A DNA stretch of 64,000 nucleotides from contig NZ_CP030117.1 of assembly GCF_001039275.2 (NCBI RefSeq), forward strand, positions 1,447,501 to 1,511,500. Reading direction: 5' to 3'. The stretch is from Brevibacillus brevis (GTDB lineage: Bacteria; Bacillota; Bacilli; Brevibacillales; Brevibacillaceae). Position 1 is the stretch's first letter. Each line of letters opens with the position of its first letter. A program made the position numbers and the translations under genes. The notes below the pieces were generated by a model. It had not been told where the DNA came from and did not search any database. It saw nothing but the letters and a program-made list of their open reading frames with translations. This document shows positions 51,019 to 58,272 of the stretch, one piece after another.

Positions 51019-52257
51019 ATGATGAAGAATACCGAATGGAAAGGGTATATAACGATACTAGTTGTTCTGTTATCTCTATTTACCATTTACCAGTTTATCG
51101 CACATCAAATGTTTTATGATGGTTTGAAACGCGATTATATTTCAAGCTGGGGTGAAATTACTGCCAGATTGGTTGAACTAAATCCCGAGAATGAAGCAGA
51201 AATTATGAAAGTCATAACGATGCACACTTCTGATTCAGGTGAGTATCAGGAAAAAGGAAGAGAGATATTTAGGCAGTACGGATTATATGAAGATTTGGAA
51301 ACAGAGCTTTTTCCGCTTTTACATCAACATATTTTCAGCCATAATCAATTTATTATTTGGGGATTGCTTTGTTTCGGATTGATGCTGTTTGGGGCAAGTT
51401 ATATGCACCATAAGATGGTCTTCCATAAAATTAGACAACTTACTTCCGCAGCCAAAAAAATAATCGATGGGGATTACTCGGTTGTCATCAATGAAAATAA
51501 AGAAGGGGATCTCGCCAAACTAGCGGCTTCCTTTCGTTCTATGAAAGATATTATTAGAAAAAGCATGCAGGATCTACTGGAAGAGAAAGAGTTTTTAGGA
51601 CAAATGCTGCAAGATATCTCCCATCAATTAAAAACGCCTCTTTCCACAATATCCATCTACAATGAAATGATGTTGAATGCAGAGTTGCCCAGGCAGCAGC
51701 AAGTTCAACTACTGCAAAACAATGAAGTTCAAATCTCGAGAATGAATGTCTTGATTCAAAATTTGCTAAAGGTAGCGAAAATCGACGCCAGAGCCATATC
51801 ATTTGATAAAGAACCAGCAAATTTGGTGGAGACCATCGAGGAAGTATTGGATCGTTTGGCGAGCATGATCAGTGATAAACATATGTCGATTGACTGGGAT
51901 GCTCCGGAGGAAATAATCGTTGTTCACGATAAACTATGGATGCAGGAAGCTTTGTTAAACCTGCTGAAGAATGCGATCGAGCATTCCAAACCCGATAGTA
52001 ATATCATGATTCAAGTCAAAGATACGCCGATCTTTACAGAATTGGTGATTCAAGACTTTGGGGAAGGGATTGCAACTGAGGAATTGCCGCATATTTTCGA
52101 TCGATTTTACAAAGCAAGAGGTTCAAAGAAGCATGACTCGTCAGGGATTGGATTGGCGCTGGTCAAAGCCATTATCGAAGCACATCATGCCTTGATTAAA
52201 GTGGAGAGTGAGAAAAGTAGCTATACAAAATTTACAATTACCTTTATAAAATTTTAG
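51019..52257 (+). CDS. Sensor histidine kinase of the ABC module
   Basis: A 412-residue membrane kinase. Segment 1 about residues 9-28, an outer loop of about 80 residues, segment 2 about 110-130, a HAMP-like linker, HisKA with H202 in DISHQLKTPLS, and HATPase boxes NLLKNAIEHSK, DFGEGIA and GIGLALVKAI. The outer loop is small but larger than in true BceS-like intramembrane sensors, so it may detect a ligand itself. ATG 51019 or 51022 can start; the ribosome site is poor, fitting coupling to the regulator's stop one base before. Confidence 0.92.
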   Translation: MMKNTEWKGYITILVVLLSLFTIYQFIAHQMFYDGLKRDYISSWGEITARLVELNPENEAEIMKVITMHTSDSGEYQEKGREIFRQYGLYEDLETELFPLLHQHIFSHNQFIIWGLLCFGLMLFGASYMHHKMVFHKIRQLTSAAKKIIDGDYSVVINENKEGDLAKLAASFRSMKDIIRKSMQDLLEEKEFLGQMLQDISHQLKTPLSTISIYNEMMLNAELPRQQQVQLLQNNEVQISRMNVLIQNLLKVAKIDARAISFDKEPANLVETIEEVLDRLASMISDKHMSIDWDAPEEIIVVHDKLWMQEALLNLLKNAIEHSKPDSNIMIQVKDTPIFTELVIQDFGEGIATEELPHIFDRFYKARGSKKHDSSGIGLALVKAIIEAHHALIKVESEKSSYTKFTITFIKF

Positions 52258-52430
52258 GGACAGAAGAAATAAAATTGTTCCTTATGCTTAACGATGACTT
52301 CTGAATTTCACCAGGGGTCATCTTTTTTATTGACCTGATGAGGAGATCCTCAAAAGAGCAATACAGAAGAAATGTCGCCTCTTTGATTGTGCTACGATTT
52401 GTTTAGGAAAAAATGAAAGGTGGGACACCC

Positions 52431-52832
52431 ATGCGGAGTCAAATTTCAAAAACACGACTGTGGATTGCACGGATTATGAGCGGACTTGTCATTCTTTTTA
52501 TGCTTTTTGACGGTGTATTCAAACTCATCCAGCCTGCTCCTGTCGTAGAGGGAACCCTCGTACTCGGCTATGCGGAGCATCACATTGGCGTGATTGGAAT
52601 TCTCGCCCTTGTATCAACAGTATTGTATGCGATACCACGGACAGCAGTTTTGGGTGCACTTCTGTTAACTGGATTTTTCGGTGGGGTCATTGCTACCCAG
52701 ATCCGTGTAGATGCACCACTCTTTTCCCATACGCTGTTTGCTGTCTACCTTGCGATTTTGATGTGGGGCGGATTGTGGCTGCGGGATGAACGAGTGCGAA
52801 AACTGCTTTTCACGGTCAAAGAAGAAAAGTGA
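52431..52832 (+). CDS. DoxX-family membrane protein
   Basis: A 133-residue, four-segment membrane protein of the DoxX group: ARIMSGLVILFMLFDGVFKLIQP at segment 1, the pair LVLGYAEHHIGVIGILALVSTVLYAIPRTAVLGALLLTGFFGGVIATQIRV, then a last segment ending W-L-R-D-E-R-V-R. Relatives are quinone or redox membrane proteins or of unknown role. AAAGGTGG lies eight bases before ATG 52431; an earlier ATG lies on that site. Alone. Confidence 0.88.
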   Translation: MRSQISKTRLWIARIMSGLVILFMLFDGVFKLIQPAPVVEGTLVLGYAEHHIGVIGILALVSTVLYAIPRTAVLGALLLTGFFGGVIATQIRVDAPLFSHTLFAVYLAILMWGGLWLRDERVRKLLFTVKEEK

Positions 52833-52937
52833 TATACCGCCAGCAAGGGATACGAACAACCATTGAAACTGCCAATCGTTGACAGATGAAAAAGCATGTG
52901 GTAGGATGGGCACAACTTATCAAGAACGGAGGGTTAC

Positions 52938-53114
52938 GTGTGGCAAAATAGTTTTTCGATACTTTATTCGCACAACACAATCGATGTAATAGCGCAAAAA
53001 GGCTATGTTGTGTGCATACGAATCGGAAAATGGATTGCCGCTACGGTAACCCAATTGAATCATGGGCAAATGGGAGTGAGGAAGGCAAGCGTGCTGCCCC
53101 TTCTGTTTGCATGA
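52938..53114 (+). CDS. Possible small protein of 58 residues
   Basis: A short frame with a GTG start four bases after ACGGAGGG, open for 58 codons to TGA. Product begins M-W-Q-N-S-F-S-I-L-Y and ends V-L-P-L-L-F-A; it is basic and moderately hydrophobic near the middle (GYVVCIRIGKWIAATV). I recognise no family. It lies in the 430-base gap between DoxX and an alpha/beta hydrolase, followed by a T-tailed terminator at 53208. The ribosome site is the main support; it could also be a leader peptide or chance. Confidence 0.4.
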   Translation: MWQNSFSILYSHNTIDVIAQKGYVVCIRIGKWIAATVTQLNHGQMGVRKASVLPLLFA

Positions 53115-53207
53115 TCTGTGAAGAGAATGGAATCCATCCTGTACAATCAGATACTGGCATCTGATGTACGTGGTTTTCGTTTCTTCTTCCTTTTTCGATG
53201 ACGTAAG

Positions 53208-53234
53208 CACAGGCAGCCTAGCCTGTGTTTTTTT
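53208..53234 (+). terminator. Terminator upstream of the alpha/beta hydrolase
   Basis: CACAGGC (53208-53214), loop AGCCTA, GCCTGTG (53221-53227), seven T. It ends 30 bases before the hydrolase ATG, leaving no room for a promoter after it, so it may act as an attenuator. Confidence 0.85.
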
Positions 53235-53264
53235 ATTTCCATTCGTTGAGGAGGAAAACATACA

Positions 53265-54110
53265 ATGGCAGAACAGATTTTAAAAGTAAACGGTGTGGAA
53301 ATATGCGCGGAAAGCTTTGGGAAGCCGACAGATCCGGCGATTTTGCTGATTATGGGAGCCCAGATGTCCATGGTTTGGTGGGAAGAAGAATTTTGTCAGC
53401 GAATAGCCGACGCTGGACGCTTTGTTATTCGTTTTGATAATCGGGATGTCGGACGCTCCACGACCTACGAGGTTGGTCAACCGGGTTATACGTTTGAAGA
53501 TATGGCGGATGACGCTGTTCACGTCCTTGATACATTCGGCGTACAGCAGGCGCACTTCGTTGGTATGTCAATGGGCGGAATGTTGACACAAATGATTGCA
53601 TTGCGGCATCCTGAAAGAGTTCAAACAATCACATTGCACGCAACGTCCAATTTTGCTCCTGGCCTACCACCAATCGATGAGAAGCTGATGGAGTTTTTCA
53701 GCAAGATGGGGGAGATCAATTGGGAGGATGAACAAGAGGTTTTAGCAGCGGCAGTGGCGAGTTCGAAAGTTTTGATCGGCTCCAAGCATCCTTTTGACGA
53801 GGCGCGTGTTCGGGCATTGACCCAAATCGATATCGCTAGAAGCAACCATTATGCGAGTAGAAACAATCACGCCTTTGTGACGGCCAGTGAACCGTACTTG
53901 TTGCGGACAGGGGAAATCGCTGTACCAGCTCTCGTGATTCACGGTACAGAAGACTTGCTCATCCCTTTCGCGCATGCCTTACATCTTGCAAACACCATTC
54001 CGGGAGCAGTCTTGCTCACGTTGGAAGGGACAGGGCATGAGCTTCCACATGGGGATTGGGATGTCGTCATCGAAGCGATTTGGAAACATACGCAAGAAAA
54101 GGAAGCGTAA
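53265..54110 (+). CDS. Alpha/beta hydrolase
   Basis: A 281-residue hydrolase. The nucleophile elbow is G-M-S-M-G-G (S102), the acid is in VIHGTEDLLIP (Asp about 233), and the base in EGTGHELP (His about 261); the oxyanion region follows the first strand, LLIMGAQMSMVWW. The lid region with DNRDVGRST is like esterases and aclacinomycin-methylesterase-type members. Substrate unknown. GAGGAGG lies ten bases before the ATG. Any promoter must read through the hairpin at 53208-53234, or lie within 53114-53200. Confidence 0.92.
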   Translation: MAEQILKVNGVEICAESFGKPTDPAILLIMGAQMSMVWWEEEFCQRIADAGRFVIRFDNRDVGRSTTYEVGQPGYTFEDMADDAVHVLDTFGVQQAHFVGMSMGGMLTQMIALRHPERVQTITLHATSNFAPGLPPIDEKLMEFFSKMGEINWEDEQEVLAAAVASSKVLIGSKHPFDEARVRALTQIDIARSNHYASRNNHAFVTASEPYLLRTGEIAVPALVIHGTEDLLIPFAHALHLANTIPGAVLLTLEGTGHELPHGDWDVVIEAIWKHTQEKEA

Positions 54111-54129
54111 TGACACTCCTTCTCTTCAC

Positions 54130-54214
54130 AGAGTGCAAGGTTAAAAATCGAAGAGGGGAACAAGAAAAAACGGAGCGGAAAACAGGAAGTAACCCTGCAC
54201 TCTCTCCGTTTTTT
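54130..54214 (+). terminator. Interlocked (pseudoknot-capable) terminator
   Basis: Two pairings cross: A1 (54130-54142) with A2 (54191-54203), 12 of 13 matched, and B1 AAAAAACGGAG (54165-54175) with B2 CTCCGTTTTTT (54204-54214), 11 of 11. B1 is inside the A loop and A2 inside the B loop, A2 and B2 being directly adjacent. B1:B2 with its T tail is the terminator. Confidence 0.7.
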
Positions 54215-54260
54215 GTAGCGGAATAAGGAAACAGCACGATATTTATGGAATCGTTTTCGC

Positions 54261-55313
54261 TTATGCTCTCGGGCTAACGAGAATTTTCACCTGGTTTTTC
54301 TCTTTCAGCAGGGCTTCAAAACCATGCTCCACGATGTCGTCGAGCTTGATGCGCTGTGTGACCAGCTTGTCTGCTGGGAAAAAGCCTTTTTCCATCAGGC
54401 TGATGACAGCAGGGAATACGTCACGGTAGCCGATAATGCCTGTCATATTGCGCTCTTTCATGACGATGTGATTCGGTTTGATTGACGCTTCTCTTTCGAA
54501 GATGCTGACGATCATGATTTGTCCAGCGATTTTGGTAGATTCGATGGCTTGCGTGAGGACAGGAGGCACGCCTGTGACTTCAAAGGCGATATCTGCGCCG
54601 CCATTTGTCCGGTTGTGAATTTCCTGGACTACGTCGTATTCTTTTGGATCGATGACGATGGCGCCCAGCTCAGCTGCCTTGTTTTTGCGTTCAGGGGACA
54701 GCTCCACTGCATAAATCTCAGCCGCACCTGCTGCTTTTAGTGCTTCGATGACAAGCAAGCCGATAGGACCGGCGCCGAATACGACAGCTTTGTCACCAGC
54801 TTTCAACTGACTCGAACGAACTGCATAAAGGGCTACGGCAGATGGCTCCACAAGAGCGCCTTGCTCATAAGAGAGACTGTCCGGGATTTTGTGGACCATG
54901 TGCTCATCGCAAGCCACGTATTCCGAGAAGCCGCCACCACCGCCGGCCAAACCAAGGAAGCCCATTTTTTCACAAAGATTGTATTTGCCTTGTCTGCACG
55001 CAGCGCATGTTCCGCAAGCGAAAACCGGCTCGACAACGACGCGATCACCAACCTTGATAGTGGTTACGCCTTCCCCGATTTCCACTACTTGTCCGGAAAA
55101 TTCATGTCCCATTACGATCGGGGCTTTTTCGCCTGTAAGCGGATGTTCAGCTCCCTGTGGGATGAAGATCGGGCCAGCCACGTATTCGTGCAAGTCGCTT
55201 CCGCAAATACCGCACCACTCGACTCTGATTTTCACTTTACCTTTGGATGCAATCGGTTCCGAAATGGTTTCCAAACGGAGGTCTTTCAAACCGTGCCATC
55301 GTAATGCTTTCAT
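54261..55313 (-). CDS. Zinc-dependent 2,3-butanediol dehydrogenase-like alcohol dehydrogenase
   Basis: A 350-residue MDR enzyme of the BdhA/sorbitol-dehydrogenase type. Catalytic zinc: C37 in CGICGSDLHEY and His-Glu in VMGHEFSG; structural zinc: four Cys in FACGTCAACRQGKYNLC. Rossmann: VFGAGPIGLLVIEALKAAGA and the acidic E in VYAVELSPER that selects NAD. Oxidises (R,R)-2,3-butanediol or acetoin in relatives. ATG 55313 has GAGGAG nine bases upstream; the ATG three codons earlier lies on that site. A LacI-type palindrome lies in the promoter; the divergent LacI gene is the likely regulator. Ends against an interlocked terminator. Confidence 0.9.
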   Translation of the reverse strand: MKALRWHGLKDLRLETISEPIASKGKVKIRVEWCGICGSDLHEYVAGPIFIPQGAEHPLTGEKAPIVMGHEFSGQVVEIGEGVTTIKVGDRVVVEPVFACGTCAACRQGKYNLCEKMGFLGLAGGGGGFSEYVACDEHMVHKIPDSLSYEQGALVEPSAVALYAVRSSQLKAGDKAVVFGAGPIGLLVIEALKAAGAAEIYAVELSPERKNKAAELGAIVIDPKEYDVVQEIHNRTNGGADIAFEVTGVPPVLTQAIESTKIAGQIMIVSIFEREASIKPNHIVMKERNMTGIIGYRDVFPAVISLMEKGFFPADKLVTQRIKLDDIVEHGFEALLKEKNQVKILVSPRA

Positions 55314-55368
55314 ATCTGCCATCTCCTCGTTCGATTTGGATTCTATATGAAATTCAGTAAGAAAAATA

Positions 55369-55380
55369 GGAAACGTTTCC
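55369..55380. promoter_or_regulatory. LacI-type operator before the butanediol dehydrogenase-like gene
   Basis: GGAAACGTTTCC, a perfect 12-base palindrome with a central CG, 55 bases upstream of the dehydrogenase start. It does not fit the full cre consensus, so the neighbour LacI regulator is preferred over CcpA. Confidence 0.6.
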
Positions 55381-55551
55381 GAAAACAATATGCCATAGGT
55401 TTGGCATCTTGTCAATTTGATTTCCTAGGCAAGAGTTGGGGGTGGTGTGCAATCGCTTGAGGAGAGGATGCTGATTCTGGCTAAGTTAAGAAGGTTTATA
55501 CGTGTTGTGCAACAGGTACGGAGTTGCCTGCCATGTTTTGCTCACGCCTCG

Positions 55552-55626
55552 TTACCATTGGTTTTGTGTATGCTATAATAGCGGTAGTACAACACATTTT
55601 AGCTCGGAAACATAGAAAACGATTCC
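55552..55626 (+). promoter_or_regulatory. Promoter and operator of the LacI-type gene
   Basis: TTACCA (55552-55557), 16-base spacer, TATAAT (55574-55579); downstream, GAAAACGATTCC (55615-55626) is close to the operator at 55369. The operator is within the leader, so repression would act as a roadblock. Confidence 0.55.
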
Positions 55627-55649
55627 GATATGGAAAGGAAAGCAAGGCG

Positions 55650-56681
55650 TTGGATATAAAAAATAAAGTGACAATAGAAGACGTTGCGAAGAAGGCTGGC
55701 GTAGGAATCGCGACGGTATCGAGGGCCATCAATGACGGCGGGGGAATTAGTCCGAAGACGAAAGCGTTGATTCTTGAGGTGATCGATGAGCTGGGTTTTA
55801 TTCCGAACACTTCTGCACAAAGTCTAAAGGTGCGCCAAACCTATCAAATCGCACTGGCTGTTCCTGACATTCGCAATGCAATTATTCCAGATATCGCCTG
55901 GTCAGTCGAGCAAGCGGCCAAGCAGCATGGCTACCGCGTCGTACAAATTAATACAGCAGGAAATGCCCGAATGGAGCTTGAGACTGTGCGTGAAGTCAAA
56001 AAGCTGCATGTAGATGGGCTAATTATCATGCCGCTCGCCTATCCGAAGACATTGGTCCAGATGATTAACAAAGCGAGTGTTCCGGTTTCGATTATTAACT
56101 ATGGAAAAAGGCTCGAGGACAATGTGAAAGCAGATGTGGTCAGCATGGCCCGTCAAGAGGGTCGACTCGTCATGGAGCATCTGATCAAAATTGGCCGTAC
56201 GCGAATCGCTTACGCAGGTGCGCCGAAGGACAAGATCGAGGAGCGGTATTTTGCCTATGAGGCGTCGCTTCAGCACGTCGATCCTTCGCTAGTGTATTTT
56301 GGTGAGGACTTCTCGTTTGAGACGGGTCTTCGTGCTGCTGATTACTTTTATAGCCTGAAAAACATGCCAGACGCTATCTATGCGGTCAATGACATGGTGG
56401 CCATCGGGATCGTGAATCGGTTCAAGGAGCTCGGAGTCCGCGTGCCGGAAGATGTCGCGGTCGTGGGAATTGACAACAATGTGTGGACGACGATTACGAC
56501 TCCGCAGATCAGCTCTGTTTCGATCATGGGGGAAGAGGTGGCACGGCTGGCGACTGAGCTTTTGTTAAAACGGATTCGAGAGCAGGGGGCAGGCGCGTAC
56601 GAGCGTGTACAGTTCGAGCCGCGGCTGATTGTAAGGGAGTCCAGTGTAGCGGTTATCCGTAAATCCTCGTTGGATACGTAG
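55650..56681 (+). CDS. LacI/GalR-family transcriptional regulator
   Basis: A 343-residue regulator: N-terminal VTIEDVAKKAGVGIATVSRAINDGGGISPKTKALILEVIDELGFIPN and a periplasmic-binding-like sensor domain (IALAVPDIRNAIIPDIAWSVEQAAKQHGYRV, late VGIDNNVWTTITTPQISSV). TTG 55650 is the start: a promoter sits within the longer reading frame upstream, and GGAAAGGA lies ten bases before TTG. It is divergent from the butanediol dehydrogenase-like gene; matching CG-centred palindromes lie before both. Effector unknown. Confidence 0.92.
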   Translation: MDIKNKVTIEDVAKKAGVGIATVSRAINDGGGISPKTKALILEVIDELGFIPNTSAQSLKVRQTYQIALAVPDIRNAIIPDIAWSVEQAAKQHGYRVVQINTAGNARMELETVREVKKLHVDGLIIMPLAYPKTLVQMINKASVPVSIINYGKRLEDNVKADVVSMARQEGRLVMEHLIKIGRTRIAYAGAPKDKIEERYFAYEASLQHVDPSLVYFGEDFSFETGLRAADYFYSLKNMPDAIYAVNDMVAIGIVNRFKELGVRVPEDVAVVGIDNNVWTTITTPQISSVSIMGEEVARLATELLLKRIREQGAGAYERVQFEPRLIVRESSVAVIRKSSLDT

Positions 56682-56696
56682 AGCATTTTCAGAAGA

Positions 56697-56752
56697 AAAG
56701 CCGAGTGAATGACAGGTGATCGGTGATGATACCTGGCGTTTTCTCGGCTTTG
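56697..56752. terminator. Bidirectional terminator between LacI and cyclase genes
   Basis: AAAAGCCGAG (56697-56706) pairs with CTCGGCTTT (near 56742-56751), with an inner ACAGGT/ACCTG pair. The convergent cyclase-type gene ends at 56756. Confidence 0.8.
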
Positions 56753-56755
56753 TGT

Positions 56756-57493
56756 TTAAGGCAATATGGCAAACGAACGAACAGGAAATCCGGAGGCTTT
56801 TTCAGGCTTTGGTGTAATGTTTACAATGACAGCACCTTTGGCCGGAAGCTTGTCGAGATTTTTGAGCAGCTCAACTTGATAGGTGTCTTGATCGAGCACG
56901 AAATATTCACCCAAAAGCGCCCCGTTTTTTCGGTAATCGATCGTCGCATCCGTATCGAAGGTTTCGTGACCGACTGCTTTGATTTGTCTTTCCGCGAACA
57001 AAAATTGTAAAGCCTCCAAAGACCAGCCAGGAGCGTGGTTGTTGCCATCTGCATCCTTATTGTTGAAGGCTTCCGCATCTGGCCAGCGTTTGCTCCAATC
57101 TGTGCGCAAGGCGACGAAGGAACCGCTCTCGATTTGTCCATGCTCGGTTTCAAAACGCAAGATGTCTTCCACAGAAAGCGAATAGTCGTTGTTGGCTTCG
57201 GCCTCTTTTGATTTGTCGATGACGACGAGCGGCAATACGAGTTCCTTCAGCTCGATCTCGTCCAGGTAACGCTTGTTGCGCACAAAGTGAATCGGTGCAT
57301 CCAAGTGCGTACCGTACTGTCCAGGAAAAGAGAAGCGCTGGGCAAAGAAGCCGTCGTCATGTGTGAACAACGTTTGGAATTCGGCGGCGTCAAAGGCGTG
57401 GAAGTGCGGAGATTCCGGACCGAATGTGTGCGTGAGATCTACCCATTCCTTTTGTTTTAACAAAGTAATTGCTTGAATCAAATCGTTTGCCAT
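56756..57493 (-). CDS. Cyclase-family (kynurenine formamidase-like) hydrolase
   Basis: A 245-residue metal-dependent hydrolase. The active-site motif HxGTHxDxPxH appears as Q-Y-G-T-H-L-D-A-P-I-H (H63, D65, H69); the first strand has WVDLTHTFGPESPHF, and HAPGWSLEALQFL, VGHETFDTDA lie near the active site. Substrates of the family are formamides or cyclic esters; here unproven. ATG 57493 has GAGGTGG four bases upstream on the minus strand, a tight spacing. Its promoter shares the 220-base gap 57494-57711 with the divergent VOC gene. Confidence 0.9.
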   Translation of the reverse strand: MANDLIQAITLLKQKEWVDLTHTFGPESPHFHAFDAAEFQTLFTHDDGFFAQRFSFPGQYGTHLDAPIHFVRNKRYLDEIELKELVLPLVVIDKSKEAEANNDYSLSVEDILRFETEHGQIESGSFVALRTDWSKRWPDAEAFNNKDADGNNHAPGWSLEALQFLFAERQIKAVGHETFDTDATIDYRKNGALLGEYFVLDQDTYQVELLKNLDKLPAKGAVIVNITPKPEKASGFPVRSFAILP

Positions 57494-57711
57494 GTGCCCA
57501 CCTCGTTAACGTTTTTAGAATTTTCGCACTTGTATAACCAAGTTTATCCAATACTTTATCGGTTCTAATTCCGAGTGTCAATATCGCAATAATATGAATG
57601 AATGGTTAAACGCAAAATAGCAATCGGGAAGAAGCCTTTGTGCATGATTCTGCTATTCTTAAAAGGAGAAGAATGAGTATCATCCAAACAAAACGCGAAG
57701 GAGAAATTCCC

Positions 57712-58128
57712 ATGACAAAAGAGCTTTGGATCAATTTGCCTGTCAAGGACCTCGAAAAGTCCAAATCGTTTTTTGCCGCACTCGGATTCTCTTTTCATCC
57801 TCGCCATGAGAACAGCAAAGATATGGCGGGCTTGGTGATTGGCGAAAAAGACATGCTCATCATGCTGTTCCCGGAGGCTACCTTCCAATCGTTTACGCAA
57901 AATGAGCTGGCAGATACGAAGCGTGGAACGGAAGTATTGTTTTCAATCGATGCCGAGAGCAGGGAAGAAGTGGATGAGTTGATTCGTCAGGTGGTAGAGG
58001 CTGGAGGCACTGTTTTCAGTGAGCCTCGGGAGCATGGTCAAGGGATGTACGGAGCAGGATTCGCTGATTTGGATGGTCATCGGTGGAATGTGCTGTATAT
58101 GGATATGAGACTGATATCGACAGAATAG
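57712..58128 (+). CDS. VOC-superfamily (glyoxalase-like) protein
   Basis: A 138-residue protein of two beta-alpha-beta-beta-beta modules: LWINLPVKDLEKSKSFFAALGFSFHP in the first, REEVDELIRQVVEAGGTVFSEPREH and GYGAGFADLDGHRWNVLYMD-like ending (YGAGFADLDGHRWNV) in the second. Similar to PhnB/lactoylglutathione lyase-like resistance proteins, but metal ligands are only partly kept, so the role is open. ATG 57712 has GAAGGAG about eight bases upstream. A terminator follows at once. Confidence 0.9.
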   Translation: MTKELWINLPVKDLEKSKSFFAALGFSFHPRHENSKDMAGLVIGEKDMLIMLFPEATFQSFTQNELADTKRGTEVLFSIDAESREEVDELIRQVVEAGGTVFSEPREHGQGMYGAGFADLDGHRWNVLYMDMRLISTE

Positions 58129-58137
58129 AAAATCGTG

Positions 58138-58160
58138 CCCCTGAGAAATCAGGGGTTTTT
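58138..58160 (+). terminator. Terminator of the VOC gene
   Basis: CCCCTGA (58138-58144), GAAA loop, TCAGGGG (58149-58155), five T. Confidence 0.92.
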
Positions 58161-58272
58161 GCATGAACAAGTAAAAAATTCATGTTCTATTAAGGTTGTA
58201 TAGAAATGTGATTAAGATTGGTCGTTTACTCTTCTAGAGAAGGAAATAAGGGTAAAGGAGAGGAGCAATCTT

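Noticed and set aside
46739-52257. Calling the module BceRSAB.
   Set aside because: The permease has about eight segments with two outer domains, the kinase has a sizeable outer loop, and the order includes an extra first gene.
52920-53261. A 113-codon minus-strand frame.
   Set aside because: Rich in R, S, H and T with no domain; a plus-strand frame with a good ribosome site and a plus-strand terminator occupy the same stretch.
54130-54214. A riboswitch or small RNA gene between the hydrolase and dehydrogenase genes.
   Set aside because: It lies between convergent 3' ends and has no promoter of its own; the pairings explain it as a terminator.
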